Part shown: one piece after another, positions 1-7,267 of the stretch | Position numbering within the stretch: position 1 is the first letter of the stretch | Layout of the letters: every line of letters begins with the position of its first letter | Source: Acuticoccus sp038745295 | GTDB lineage: Bacteria > Pseudomonadota > Alphaproteobacteria > Rhizobiales > Amorphaceae | Assembly: GCA_038745295.1 (NCBI GenBank) | Contig: JBCDLN010000030.1 | Location: forward strand, 1 to 20,699 | Direction of reading: 5' to 3' | Length of the DNA stretch: 20,699 nt | Notes under the pieces: model-generated | Seen by the model: only the letters and a program-made list of their open reading frames with translations | The model's database searches: none | What the model was told of the DNA's origin: nothing | Program-made: the position numbers and the translations under genes

Positions 1-206
1 ATGGCCCACAGCGCCGGCACCATGAGAGGGTCTGACGGCGCTGCCCCCGCATCAGGCGCGGGGGGCGGTCCAAAGGCGTCCAGCGCGGGCCAGCCGAGCA
101 GTTGCTGGATCACGTAGATGACGTTGACCACAATCAGCAGGTCACCAAGGCCTGCGAGCACCCGGCGGACAAAGCCTGCGTATTCGATGGTATCGGACCG
201 CGCCAT
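1..206 (-). CDS. RDD-family membrane protein, N-terminal part (runs off the window)
   Basis: An open frame runs from ATG at 206 to the window edge without a stop, giving 68 residues. A strong ribosome binding site (GGGGAGGGG) lies just before the ATG. The N-terminus reads YAGFVRRVLAGLGDLLIV, which resembles the start of RDD-domain membrane proteins, where an Arg and later Asp residues sit in the first transmembrane helix. A hydrophobic helix spans about residues 14-40 and is followed by a Pro/Ala-rich loop (about 45-60). RDD proteins are inner-membrane proteins, some proposed as transporters, so no exact role can be given. It starts 116 bases after sucC on the same strand, where many alphaproteobacteria carry sucD, and is probably co-transcribed. 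The family call rests on a short N-terminus. Confidence 0.65.
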   Translation of the reverse strand, partial: MARSDTIEYAGFVRRVLAGLGDLLIVVNVIYVIQQLLGWPALDAFGPPPAPDAGAAPSDPLMVPALWA

Positions 207-299
207 GCCCCTCCCCGCCCTTTTCCCGTCGATTGCCGCCGCTTTGCCTTGCTGAACGGTGAAGCTGGCGGCTTCCTAAAGGGATAGATTACGCCCAGC

Positions 300-314
300 G
301 GGGTTAGGAACCCC
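300..314 (-). terminator. Short hairpin after sucC, possible weak terminator or processing site
   Basis: GGGGTT and AACCCC form a perfect 6-bp stem with a 3-base loop, starting 8 bases after the sucC stop. No T-run follows in the sucC direction, so it may be only an attenuating or mRNA-protecting hairpin between sucC and the RDD gene. Confidence 0.3.
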
Positions 315-322
315 TTTGAAGC

Positions 323-1516
323 TTAGCGTTTGATGGCGGCGACGATCTTTTGCGCCGCATCGTCGAGGTTATCGGCGGGCAAAACGTCAAGGCCGGATTC
401 GGCAAGGATCGCCTTACCCTGGTCGACGTTGGTGCCTTCAAGACGGACCACCAGAGGCACTCTGAGCCCCACCTCTTTGACCGCCGTGATCACCCCTTCG
501 GCAATCACATCACAGCGCATGATGCCGCCGAAGATATTCACCAAAATCCCCTTCACGTTGGGGTCGGCTGTGATGATTTTGAACGCCGCGGTCACCTTTT
601 CCGTGGTGGCGCCACCGCCCACATCGAGGAAGTTGGCAGGCGAGGCGCCATAGAGCTTGATGATATCCATAGTGGCCATGGCAAGGCCGGCCCCATTCAC
701 CATGCAACCGATATCACCGTCGAGTGCAACGTAAGCGAGGTCATACTTGGACGCCTCAATTTCCTTGGCGTCTTCCTCGGTGATGTCGCGCAGGGCCGAC
801 ACATCCTCGTGGCGGAAGACGGCATTGCCGTCGAATGAGACCTTCGCATCAAGTACCCGCAAGTGCCCGTCCTTCATGACGATGAGCGGGTTGATCTCCA
901 GGAGGCTCATGTCCTTTTCGGTGAAGGCTTGGAAGAGTTGACGGGCGAGGGTGGCCATTTCCCCGCGCGCAGGCTCGTCCAGCGCCAGAGCTTCTTGGAG
1001 CTTGGCAACGTCGGCGTCGGTGACGCCCGTTTCAATGTCGATGGGGACGTTGGCGATCTTTTCAGGCGTGTCGGCGGCGACCGCTTCAATGTCCATCCCG
1101 CCCTCTGTGGAGACGACGAACGCAATCTTCCCAACGGCGCGATCCACCAGGAGCGACAGGTAAAGTTCGCGCGCAATGTCCGCCCCGTCTTCGATGTAGA
1201 GGCGGTTGACCACTTTGCCCAATGGGCCGGTCTGCTTGGTCACAAGGGTGTGGCCAAGCATCTCGCGCGCGTGGGTTTCCACCTCGAGCGGGGAATGGGC
1301 AAGGCGGACCCCGCCTTTGGCGTCAGCGTCGAGCTCCTTGAAGCGGCCCTTGCCTCGACCGCCGGCATGGATCTGGCTTTTGACCACATAAAGGGGGCCA
1401 GGCAACTGCCGGGCCGCCGCAAGGGCTTCGTTCGCATCGGTGATGGCAACGCCGACAGCGACGGGAGCACCGAAGCCGCGCAGCAGCTCTTTGGCTTGGT
1501 ATTCGTGGATGTTCAT
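323..1516 (-). CDS. sucC: Succinyl-CoA ligase (ADP-forming) beta subunit
   Basis: It catalyses, with SucD, the reversible conversion of succinyl-CoA plus NDP and phosphate to succinate, CoA and NTP in the TCA cycle (cytoplasm). The 397-residue length is normal. The N-terminus MNIHEYQAKELL is the family signature. An ATP-grasp domain follows, with the nucleotide-binding segment near residues 45-57 (VKSQIHAGGRGKG), Mg-binding N209 and D223 (EINPL and VLDAK contexts), and the C-terminal ligase domain with FGGIMRCDVIAEG (329-341). ATG at 1516 is preferred over an in-frame GTG at 1522 because GGAG lies 6 bases before the ATG and the protein then begins exactly as the family does. It sits downstream of mdh and a secreted-protein gene, 48 bases after the latter, so it probably belongs to the same transcript. 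SucD is not in the window. Confidence 0.97.
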   Translation of the reverse strand: MNIHEYQAKELLRGFGAPVAVGVAITDANEALAAARQLPGPLYVVKSQIHAGGRGKGRFKELDADAKGGVRLAHSPLEVETHAREMLGHTLVTKQTGPLGKVVNRLYIEDGADIARELYLSLLVDRAVGKIAFVVSTEGGMDIEAVAADTPEKIANVPIDIETGVTDADVAKLQEALALDEPARGEMATLARQLFQAFTEKDMSLLEINPLIVMKDGHLRVLDAKVSFDGNAVFRHEDVSALRDITEEDAKEIEASKYDLAYVALDGDIGCMVNGAGLAMATMDIIKLYGASPANFLDVGGGATTEKVTAAFKIITADPNVKGILVNIFGGIMRCDVIAEGVITAVKEVGLRVPLVVRLEGTNVDQGKAILAESGLDVLPADNLDDAAQKIVAAIKR

Positions 1517-1564
1517 GGACACTCCATCAGCTCGGTTGCCGGCGGGACGGCGGGAAAGGGGGGA

Positions 1565-2212
1565 TCAGCAGTCTTCTAAGGCGCTATCGATGGCTTTGGC
1601 AGAGCCCGACAAGCTGATTGTGAAGGAGTCCCCCTCACGCAAAGGGGGGTCGAAATCGTAGGTGAGGCTGCTGCCGCGGCGAAGGGCATTGATGAGCGCA
1701 TCATCGCGCGCAACCACGGCTGAGGCTTGCCAAGCCGCATCGCGCTCAGAAAAACCCAGTTTTGCGTCCCGCACATAAGGTTCGCCGTCCACAAGAAAGC
1801 GAATGTCTGGTGTTGCAGTGGGTTCGGACATGGCAAACAGGGCAGGACGCATTTCCACCTCGCCGGAGTTGAGGCAGATCACCTCAAAGCCCACAGCGTC
1901 GGTGTCCGGGATCCCCCAGCGGGCAAGGTTGGAGGCGTCGCCGACCGCAAACCACCGCGGTTTCTCTTGCGCGAGCGCAGTTGATGCCGTGCCAAGGCCC
2001 AGCGCAGCCACAGCTGCTCCAACAGCGAGCGCAGCCACAGCTGCGCCAACAGCGAGCGCAACAAACGTCGCGCCATGGCCGCGCGCAGCAGACGCTGCAC
2101 GAAAGGCGCGTGTGGGCGCGCGGGTAACGGCGCGCCTGGTTGCGCGGTGAGAGGCGAGCCCCGTCGCCAGCGCAACGCTATACCAGGGACGGATCAATCG
2201 CGCGGCACGCAT
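1565..2212 (-). CDS. Small secreted protein of unknown function between mdh and sucC
   Basis: The frame encodes about 215 residues from ATG 2212, overlapping the end of mdh by 35 bases. I found no better ATG or GTG downstream in frame and no clear ribosome binding site, so the start is uncertain. The N-terminus is an unusually long Arg-rich stretch, then an Ala/Val/Gly helix made of a duplicated nine-residue unit, then a signal-peptidase-like site (STALA before QEKPRW). The mature part is about 134 residues, begins with a hydrophobic beta-like stretch (GIPDTDAVGFEVICLN) and ends in ALEDC. Its only two cysteines (in EVICLN and at the very end) could form a disulfide, which suits a periplasmic protein. 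I do not recognise the family. It is probably carried on the mdh-sucC transcript. Confidence 0.75.
   Translation of the reverse strand: MRAARLIRPWYSVALATGLASHRATRRAVTRAPTRAFRAASAARGHGATFVALAVGAAVAALAVGAAVAALGLGTASTALAQEKPRWFAVGDASNLARWGIPDTDAVGFEVICLNSGEVEMRPALFAMSEPTATPDIRFLVDGEPYVRDAKLGFSERDAAWQASAVVARDDALINALRRGSSLTYDFDPPLREGDSFTISLSGSAKAIDSALEDC
2001..2060. repeat. 27-bp tandem repeat inside a signal-peptide coding region
   Basis: Units 2001-2027 and 2028-2054 differ at one base in 27 (T or G at the 18th position), and the first six bases of a third unit follow (2055-2060). On the minus strand the unit encodes nine residues, giving AVAALAVGA-type repeats that form the hydrophobic core of the secreted protein's signal peptide. 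The period is a multiple of three, so copy-number change keeps the frame and alters only the length of the hydrophobic helix. Confidence 0.9.
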
Positions 2213-3140
2213 CGAGGAGGCCGGTGACAGCGCCCACCGAATTGTCGAACTGGTCTTTCTCGGTCCCATCGAGCTTGATCTCCACGATCCGCTCCACGCC
2301 TTCAGCGCCGATCACCACAGGTACCCCAACATAAAGCCCGTCGACACCATATTGCCCCGACAAAAAGGCCGCAGCGGGGAGAACACGCTTCTTATCTTTC
2401 AGGTAGGATTCGGCCATCTGGATCGCAGACGCCGCCGGGGCGTAGTAGGCTGAGCCGGTTTTCAGCAGGCCGACAATTTCAGCGCCGCCATCGCGGGTGC
2501 GCTGGACAATGGAATCGAGTTTTTCCTGCGTGGTCCAACCCATGTCCACAAGGTCGGGCAGAGGAATGCCCGCCACCGTGGAGTAGCGGGTGAGCGGCAC
2601 CATGGTGTCGCCGTGGCCACCCAGCACAAAGGCGGTCACGTCTTCCACGGAGACGGAAAACTCTTCGGCGAGGAAGGTGCGAAAACGCGCTGAATCAAGA
2701 ACACCTGCCATCCCCACCACTTTGTTGTGCGCAAGGCCGGAGAACTTTTGCAGCGCCCACACCATCGCATCGAGCGGATTGGTGATGCAGATGACGAACG
2801 CATCGGGCGCATGGGTTTTGATCCCCTCACCCACAGCGCGCATGACTTTGAGGTTGATGCCCAGCAAATCATCCCGGCTCATGCCGGGTTTGCGGGGGAC
2901 GCCCGCAGTCACGATGATGACGTCTGCCCCGGCAATGCCGGCATAGTCCTGGGTGCCGGACATGGCGCTGTCGAACCCATCGACGGGGGAGGACTGCATA
3001 ATGTCGAGCGCTTTGCCTTGGGGCGTGCCTTCGGCAATGTCGAACAGGACAACATCGCCCATTTCTTTAAGGCCAGCGAGGTGGGCCAGCGTGCCGCCGA
3101 TTTGCCCCGCGCCAATGAGGGCCAGTTTTTTCCGAGACAC
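2178..3140 (-). CDS. mdh: Malate dehydrogenase (NAD-dependent, LDH-like type)
   Basis: It oxidises malate to oxaloacetate with NAD+ in the TCA cycle. The 320 residues carry GAGQIGG (10-16, Rossmann loop), D34 (NAD preference), the substrate loop with R83 and R89 (VPRKPGMSR), ITNPLD near 119-124, D149 and R152, and catalytic H176 in GGHGDTMVPL. This is the tetrameric lactate-dehydrogenase-like form usual in alphaproteobacteria. The start is GTG at 3140: AAGGAG lies about 6 bases upstream and the protein then begins MSRKKLALIG as in relatives. A longer in-frame extension to ATG 3218 is rejected because it overlaps the zapE stop and matches nothing in the family. The gene follows zapE by 74 bases and leads into the secreted protein gene and sucC. 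Confidence 0.97.
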   Translation of the reverse strand: MSRKKLALIGAGQIGGTLAHLAGLKEMGDVVLFDIAEGTPQGKALDIMQSSPVDGFDSAMSGTQDYAGIAGADVIIVTAGVPRKPGMSRDDLLGINLKVMRAVGEGIKTHAPDAFVICITNPLDAMVWALQKFSGLAHNKVVGMAGVLDSARFRTFLAEEFSVSVEDVTAFVLGGHGDTMVPLTRYSTVAGIPLPDLVDMGWTTQEKLDSIVQRTRDGGAEIVGLLKTGSAYYAPAASAIQMAESYLKDKKRVLPAAAFLSGQYGVDGLYVGVPVVIGAEGVERIVEIKLDGTEKDQFDNSVGAVTGLLDACRAIDPSLV

Positions 3141-3170
3141 GGGCGGCTCCTTGATGGTGGATTTTTGAGC

Positions 3171-3199
3171 TGGATACGGCGTTCGTACCGCCTGTTCAA
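3171..3199 (-). promoter_or_regulatory. Possible sigma-70-type promoter for mdh
   Basis: On the minus strand TTGAAC (3194-3199) and TATCCA (3171-3176) are separated by exactly 17 bases. Transcription would start near 3164, about 24 bases before the GTG, leaving room for the AAGGAG site. It lies in the 74-base gap between zapE and mdh, so mdh-sucC could be driven independently of zapE. The match to consensus is partial (4/6 and 3/6). Confidence 0.35.
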
Positions 3200-3214
3200 G
3201 GGGCGCGGGGCTTG

Positions 3215-4408
3215 TCATCCATAAGGCGTTGTTTCGATGCCGTGGAGGTAACTGGCCGAGCGCATTTCATAAAGGCGCGATGCGGTCCGTGCGAACGCAA
3301 AGCTTTCTTGGCGGGCGTTGCCGGCGCTGCCGTCAAAAAGGTCTGCCGGTTCCGCCTCAGCGCTCACCACCAGGCGAACGCTTTGGTCATAAAGAACGTC
3401 GATGAGGTTGATGAACCGGCGTGCAATCTCCCGCTCCGCGCCGCTCATCACCGGCACCGCCTCTAAAAAGAGGGTGTGGAAGCGGTTGGCGATGGCCAGA
3501 AAGTCACTGGCGCCCAGCGGTGCATCGCACAAGTCTTGAAAAGTGAAGCGGGCGAGACCGCCGGCAGCGCGTGGCGCTGCAATTTCGCGCGAGCCGACGG
3601 GGACGGTGACACTGCGCACCGAGCGGTCCGCAACAGCTGCCATCCACGTGCGGTCAAAGCCAGGATCGCCCAGTTGAAACCACACCTGGTGCCCTTCGAG
3701 CCGGTTGAGGCGATAGTCCGTGTCCGCGTCGAGCTTGGCCACTTGCACATTGTCGAGAAGGGTTTTGATGAAGGGCTCGAAGAGTTTGCGGTTCAGACCC
3801 TTCTCGTAAAGGTTTTGCGGCGCGACGTTCGAGGTCGCCACCAGCGTCACCCCCTTTTGGAAGAGCTGGTTGAAGAGGCGCGATAAAATCATCGCATCGG
3901 CAATGTCGGTGACGGCAAATTCATCAAAGCAGAGGAGCTGCGCCTCCTGCGCAATCTCGTCAGCGGCTGCGGTCACAGGGTCAGCGGTGTCGGTCTTGCG
4001 CAGCCGCTCGATTTTGGCGTGGGCATCGCGCATGAATTCGTTGAAGTGCTGGCGGCGCTTTTTGGCGAGGGGGACAGCCTCGAAGAAGAGGTCCATGAGC
4101 ATGGTTTTGCCCCGCCCCACGGCCCCCCAAATATAGAGCCCGCGGACCGATGCCGCGCGGCCGAGCTTGCGGCGAAAGAAGCGGCGCCTTCCGCGCTCCT
4201 GGTGCGCCCTCAGATCATCGAGCACATCGTCAAGGGCGCAGGCGATCCCGACCTGGGCGCTGTCACGGCTGAAACCTTCGCTGGCAACCATTGCCTCATA
4301 GGCGTTCAAAACGTCGGACGCGCTATGGGTGGCGCCGCTCAGCTCTGCCGCGGGCGGGGCGGGTGCTCCTGGGGAGGACCCTTTATGCTCACCCTCAAAC
4401 AGTCTCAC
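3215..4408 (-). CDS. zapE: Cell division protein ZapE (AFG1-like ATPase)
   Basis: The 397-residue P-loop ATPase has Walker A GAVGRGKT at 95-102, Walker B LLCFDE at 158-163, a sensor-1 segment TLVATSNV (188-195), and the family segment LYEKGLNRKLFEPFI (200-214). ZapE acts at the inner face of the membrane on the FtsZ ring in bacteria; the mitochondrial relative AFG1/LACE1 is linked to respiratory-complex quality control. The proposed start is GTG 4408, which overlaps the TGA of the upstream acetyltransferase gene as GTGA and suggests translational coupling; there is no clear ribosome binding site of its own. The first 30 residues are Ala/Pro/Ser-rich and poorly conserved. zapE next to mdh and suc genes is common in alphaproteobacteria. 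Confidence 0.93.
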   Translation of the reverse strand: MRLFEGEHKGSSPGAPAPPAAELSGATHSASDVLNAYEAMVASEGFSRDSAQVGIACALDDVLDDLRAHQERGRRRFFRRKLGRAASVRGLYIWGAVGRGKTMLMDLFFEAVPLAKKRRQHFNEFMRDAHAKIERLRKTDTADPVTAAADEIAQEAQLLCFDEFAVTDIADAMILSRLFNQLFQKGVTLVATSNVAPQNLYEKGLNRKLFEPFIKTLLDNVQVAKLDADTDYRLNRLEGHQVWFQLGDPGFDRTWMAAVADRSVRSVTVPVGSREIAAPRAAGGLARFTFQDLCDAPLGASDFLAIANRFHTLFLEAVPVMSGAEREIARRFINLIDVLYDQSVRLVVSAEAEPADLFDGSAGNARQESFAFARTASRLYEMRSASYLHGIETTPYG

Positions 4409-4887
4409 GCGTAAAGCGGGTCTGTGAGGGGGAGCGACATCACCAGTTCATCGCGCAGCGCAATTTTGTGACGCCCCTCTTTCGGGATGGAGGGTTTCAG
4501 CCGCCGCGCCGCATCCACGGCCCCAGGGCGAAGCACCGACAGTCTGAAGCCCCGGCGCTGATAAAAGCGCAGCGCATTGACGTTGTCGTTGGTGGTGGTG
4601 ACGTTGACGGTGTTGATCTGTCGCTGGCGCATCAGGTCAATGAAGGCGTTGAGAAGGTTCGAGCCAAGCCCAGCCAGCGGCGGCACGGCATTGAACGAGA
4701 CGATCTCGGCGCTGTCCCCCTCGATGCGAAAGGTGATCACAGCCGAAAAGTCTCCCGCCACCAACGCTTCGCACTCTAGGGCGTCAACCTCTTCGCCGTT
4801 GATGATCAAAACCGTGGAGCCCCATCGATCGGTGAGGAAGGACTGGAGCTTGGGGCGATCGTCCAGTGTGGCTAGCCGAATTTTCAT
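4405..4887 (-). CDS. GNAT-family N-acetyltransferase
   Basis: The 160-residue protein has a single GNAT domain. Beta-strand 4 and motif A lie around 62-80 (IVSFNAVPPLAGLGSNLL), where the GLGS turn holds the acetyl-CoA pyrophosphate. Motif B appears as NVNALRFYQRRGF (102-114), typical of acetyltransferases acting on small molecules or protein N-termini. The substrate cannot be read from the sequence. ATG 4887 is chosen because the protein then starts directly with the domain (MKIRLATLDD); the frame continues upstream to 5034 but that would run into the divergent hydratase gene. The ribosome binding site is weak. It is the first gene of the leftward operon, and its stop overlaps the zapE start. 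Confidence 0.88.
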   Translation of the reverse strand: MKIRLATLDDRPKLQSFLTDRWGSTVLIINGEEVDALECEALVAGDFSAVITFRIEGDSAEIVSFNAVPPLAGLGSNLLNAFIDLMRQRQINTVNVTTTNDNVNALRFYQRRGFRLSVLRPGAVDAARRLKPSIPKEGRHKIALRDELVMSLPLTDPLYA

Positions 4888-4954
4888 ATGGCCGTTCGCT
4901 TGCGGTGGGATTTCTTGATGTCTAACAGAACCGTTTCGCGTCAAGGAGGCGGCG

Positions 4955-5731
4955 ATGGCAAGCGATGAGTTGGTTCTTTGTGAAAAAGACGGCGCGGTGG
5001 GGATCGTCACGCTGAACCGGCCCAAAGCGCTCAATGCGCTGAATACCGCGCTGGTGGCGGCGATTGTGGCTGCCCTTGAGACCTACGACCGCGATCCTGA
5101 GATCGGCTGCATGATCTTGACAGGCTCGGAGCGGGCTTTTGCCGCCGGAGCCGACATCAAAGAGATGGCCCATCTCACCTTTAGCGAAGCCTACGGCCAG
5201 GACTTCATTGGCCATTGGGATCAGATTGCCACGATGCGCAAGCCAGTGATCGCAGCCGTGGCAGGCTATGCGCTGGGGGGCGGGTGCGAGGTGGCGATGA
5301 TGTGCGACCTCATCATTGCTGCCGACACGGCAAAGTTTGGCCAGCCTGAAATCAATCTTGGCGTCATGCCGGGGGCGGGAGGCTCCCAACGGCTCACGCG
5401 GGCGGTGGGGAAGTCCAAGGCCATGGACCTTTGCCTTACGGGCCGGATGATGGATGCTGAGGAGGCCGAACGCGCAGGCCTCGTGGCGCGGGTTGTGGCG
5501 GCCGACCAGCTGATGAGCGAAGCCCGCTCCGTTGCGGCGACCATTGCCAAGCAATCGCATCCTGCGCTGATTGCCGCGAAAGAGAGCGTGAACCGTGCCT
5601 TTGAGTCAGGCTTGTCTGAGGGTGTGCGGTTCGAACGGCGCCTCTTCCACGCCCTCTTTGGCACCGCGGACCAGAAAGAGGGCATGGCGGCCTTTGCTGA
5701 GAAGCGGCAGGCGCGCTTTCAGAACAGATAA
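4955..5731 (+). CDS. Enoyl-CoA hydratase (crotonase family)
   Basis: It hydrates trans-2-enoyl-CoA to 3-hydroxyacyl-CoA in beta-oxidation or related acyl-CoA degradation (cytoplasm). The 258 residues match the family length. Oxyanion-hole segments are AFAAGADIKEM (61-71) and GYALGGGCE (104-112). The two catalytic glutamates of true hydratases are present, E112 in GGGCE and E132 in GQPEINLG, favouring hydratase over isomerase or hydrolase relatives. AAGGAGG precedes the ATG. It diverges from the acetyltransferase gene across 67 bases, which must hold promoters for both directions; TTGCGG (4900-4905) and TAACAG (4923-4928), 17 bases apart, are a weak candidate for this gene. Chain-length preference is unknown. 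The best-known similar proteins are called FadB1, PaaF or Ech. Confidence 0.93.
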   Translation: MASDELVLCEKDGAVGIVTLNRPKALNALNTALVAAIVAALETYDRDPEIGCMILTGSERAFAAGADIKEMAHLTFSEAYGQDFIGHWDQIATMRKPVIAAVAGYALGGGCEVAMMCDLIIAADTAKFGQPEINLGVMPGAGGSQRLTRAVGKSKAMDLCLTGRMMDAEEAERAGLVARVVAADQLMSEARSVAATIAKQSHPALIAAKESVNRAFESGLSEGVRFERRLFHALFGTADQKEGMAAFAEKRQARFQNR

Positions 5732-5808
5732 AGGCTTGACGACTGCCGGTTGATCAGATAGCGCACCATCTCTCCGCTCATCAGGCCATCCGGGCCACGG
5801 GAAGAAAC

Positions 5809-6072
5809 ATGGCGAACACGAAGTCCGCGCAAAAGATGGTGCGCAAAATCCAAAAGCGCACGGAAGTGAATGGCGCCCGCCGTTCGCGGATGCGCACCTA
5901 TTTGCGCAAAGTTGAAGAAGCCATCCGTGCCGGAAACGCCGAAGACGCCAAGACCGCGCTGAAGAACGCGCAGCCTGAGGTGATGCGGGCCGCCCAAAAG
6001 GGCATCATTCATAAGAACGCGGCTGCGCGGAAAATTTCGCGTCTGTCGAGCCGCGTCAAAGCCATCGGCTGA
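5809..6072 (+). CDS. rpsT: 30S ribosomal protein S20
   Basis: The 87-residue, very basic protein starts MANTKSAQKMVRKIQKR and ends HKNAAARKISRLSSRVKAI, the S20 signatures. It binds the 5' domain of 16S rRNA in the small subunit. GGGAAG precedes the ATG. TTGACG at 5736-5741 is a good -35 box, with a poor -10 (TAGCGC, 5759-5764) 17 bases on, so a separate promoter between the hydratase gene and rpsT is possible. rpsT lying just before the dnaA region is a familiar alphaproteobacterial arrangement, although here a rhodanese gene lies between. Confidence 0.97.
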   Translation: MANTKSAQKMVRKIQKRTEVNGARRSRMRTYLRKVEEAIRAGNAEDAKTALKNAQPEVMRAAQKGIIHKNAAARKISRLSSRVKAIG

Positions 6073-6073
6073 T

Positions 6074-6092
6074 AGGGTTCACTCCCCTTTTT
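6074..6092 (+). terminator. Weak intrinsic terminator candidate after rpsT
   Basis: AGGG (6074-6077) can pair with CCCT (6085-6088) across a 7-base loop, and a run of five T ends at 6092. The stem is only 4 bp, so this is a weak call supported mainly by its place directly after the rpsT stop. Confidence 0.3.
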
Positions 6093-6682
6093 GTGGTGCA
6101 CGGTTGGTCGCGTTTTAAACGCGCCCTTCCTGCCGCGTGCATCGCGGCTCTGTGGTGGGCATGGGCAGTATTGCCATGCTCTGTCTCACGTCACCCACGA
6201 TCACTTTGCGCAACATATTGCAGAGGCTAAGATATTCCTTTGCCGACGAAAGAAGGACTGCGCACCTATTCTACCCTAGGATGTCATTCGGATTGACCAC
6301 AATCCACATGAATTCTTGGAATGCGCAATAAATTTCAGCCGCTTAACCTAAAGGCGGTCAGTTAGTCGGCTAGGTTTTCCACCGCGACTTAAAAACTCGA
6401 AACAGGCCAAAAAGGCGCCAAAAAAAAATTTCTTGCCCTGGGCGTTCAGGAAAAAATTACGAAACCGTTATCCCGCAAAGGAATTTTCGAAAGATTGTTC
6501 GTTGGATTGTGCACATGAATGACACGGCCTCCGGAAATGCGAGCCAATCAGCGTGTCAAGCCCTTGCTCCGAAAAACAGGTCGTGATTAGTTTCGATGGC
6601 TCGCGGGGCTCAGGTCTCGGGCACCAAAAAAGTCCAGGTCCAAAGTAGATTTGCTGTAGTCATGGTCGAAGGGGGTTTTGCA

Positions 6683-6769
6683 ATGCGTGTGTTTAGAACA
6701 CTGCGAAGTATAATTCCTGCTGCCGTGTCCACGATATCGCAATTTATCGTTAACCCGCGCCGCGGCTGA
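6683..6769 (+). CDS. Possible 28-residue small protein
   Basis: ATG 6683 is preceded by AAGGGGG about 7 bases upstream, the best ribosome binding site in the intergenic region. The frame encodes MRVFRTLRSIIPAAV followed by STISQFIVNPRRG and a TGA. The peptide is basic at both ends with a hydrophobic middle, like a small membrane-associated protein or a leader peptide. An in-frame ATG at 6662 would add seven residues but lacks a binding site. It lies 69 bases before the rhodanese start. No homologue is known to me and short ORFs arise by chance, so the call is tentative. Confidence 0.3.
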   Translation: MRVFRTLRSIIPAAVSTISQFIVNPRRG

Positions 6770-6838
6770 ACCGCGTCACATCATAGCTCGCGATGTTGCA
6801 GGCCGAACACTTTGTGGTTCGGGCAGGAGATCTTTGCC

Positions 6839-7267
6839 ATGTCACACCACGACGATGCGGTGCCCGAAGCCTCGCCAGGAGAGGCTTTCGCCGCTCTTAA
6901 GGAAGGCCAAAGCGCTCGTCTCATTGATGTGCGCACCCGTGCTGAGTGGGCTTTTGTCGGTATTCCTGATCTCAGCGGAACGGATTCGGATTTGGTGCTG
7001 GTGGAGTGGCAAGAATTTCCAAGTATGGCTGTCGATACAGACTTTGCATCAAAGGTAGAATCTCAGTGCCCGGATAAAAATACTTCGCTTTATTTTTTGT
7101 GCCGCAGCGGTGCTCGCAGTCTTGCGGCAGCGAAAGTGATGAAAATGCATGGCTATGCGTCCGTTTATAATGTGACGGACGGCTTTGAAGGGCCTCCCAA
7201 TGCTGAGGGCCATCGTGGATCTGTGGCGGGTTGGAAATCGGACAACTTGCCGTGGAGACAGAACTGA
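6839..7267 (+). CDS. Single-domain rhodanese-like protein
   Basis: The 142-residue protein has one rhodanese domain: the CH2A-like segment ARLIDVRTRAEWAFVGIPDL (about 26-45) and the active-site loop CRSGARS at 88-94, with C88 as the sulfur-carrying cysteine. Such proteins transfer sulfane sulfur, with roles ranging from thiosulfate or cyanide handling to sulfur relay; the acceptor cannot be predicted. AGGAGA at 6825-6830 fixes ATG 6839 as start; an in-frame TTG at 6812 lies inside a hairpin and is unlikely. Codon use is AT-richer than in neighbours (AAAAATACTTCG, TTTATTTTTTG stretches), as in the intergenic DNA before it. The gene lies between rpsT and dnaA, with 142 bases to dnaA. Confidence 0.9.
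   Translation: MSHHDDAVPEASPGEAFAALKEGQSARLIDVRTRAEWAFVGIPDLSGTDSDLVLVEWQEFPSMAVDTDFASKVESQCPDKNTSLYFLCRSGARSLAAAKVMKMHGYASVYNVTDGFEGPPNAEGHRGSVAGWKSDNLPWRQN

Larger units (their letters stand above)
6073..6838. other. Long AT-richer intergenic region before dnaA; candidate replication origin or control region
   Basis: No convincing gene fills these 766 bases. By hand count, 6421-6480 is 40% GC and 6481-6540 is 45%, against about 62-65% in nearby coding DNA. It holds a 9-base A run (6420-6428), a palindrome CGCGTTT-T-AAACGCG (6109-6123), hairpins CCGCG/CGCGG (6133-6147) and GCATG-GCA/TGC-CATGC (6159-6179), and CCGAAC/GTTCGG (6803-6822) just before the rhodanese ribosome binding site. Sequences near the DnaA box TTATNCACA are TTTTCCACC (6375-6383), TTATCCCGC (6468-6476) and TTGTGCACA (6507-6515), all imperfect. 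Genes diverge away from this neighbourhood. An origin is plausible, but in some alphaproteobacteria it lies near hemE instead. No RNA gene was recognised. Confidence 0.35.

Noticed and set aside
863..1579. Plus-strand open frame of 238 codons opposite sucC
   Set aside because: It lies wholly on the antisense of a certain sucC gene apart from its last bases and resembles no family.
2178..3218. Longer mdh starting at ATG 3218
   Set aside because: It would overlap the zapE stop and add 26 residues absent from the family, while GTG 3140 has an ideal ribosome binding site.
6091..6331. Two overlapping 62- and 64-codon frames after rpsT
   Set aside because: They start in hairpin-forming sequence without ribosome binding sites and have no family features.
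6343..6367. TTAACC near TTAG as a full CtrA binding site
   Set aside because: The spacing and second half do not fit TTAA-N7-TTAA; only single half sites are present here and at 7280.
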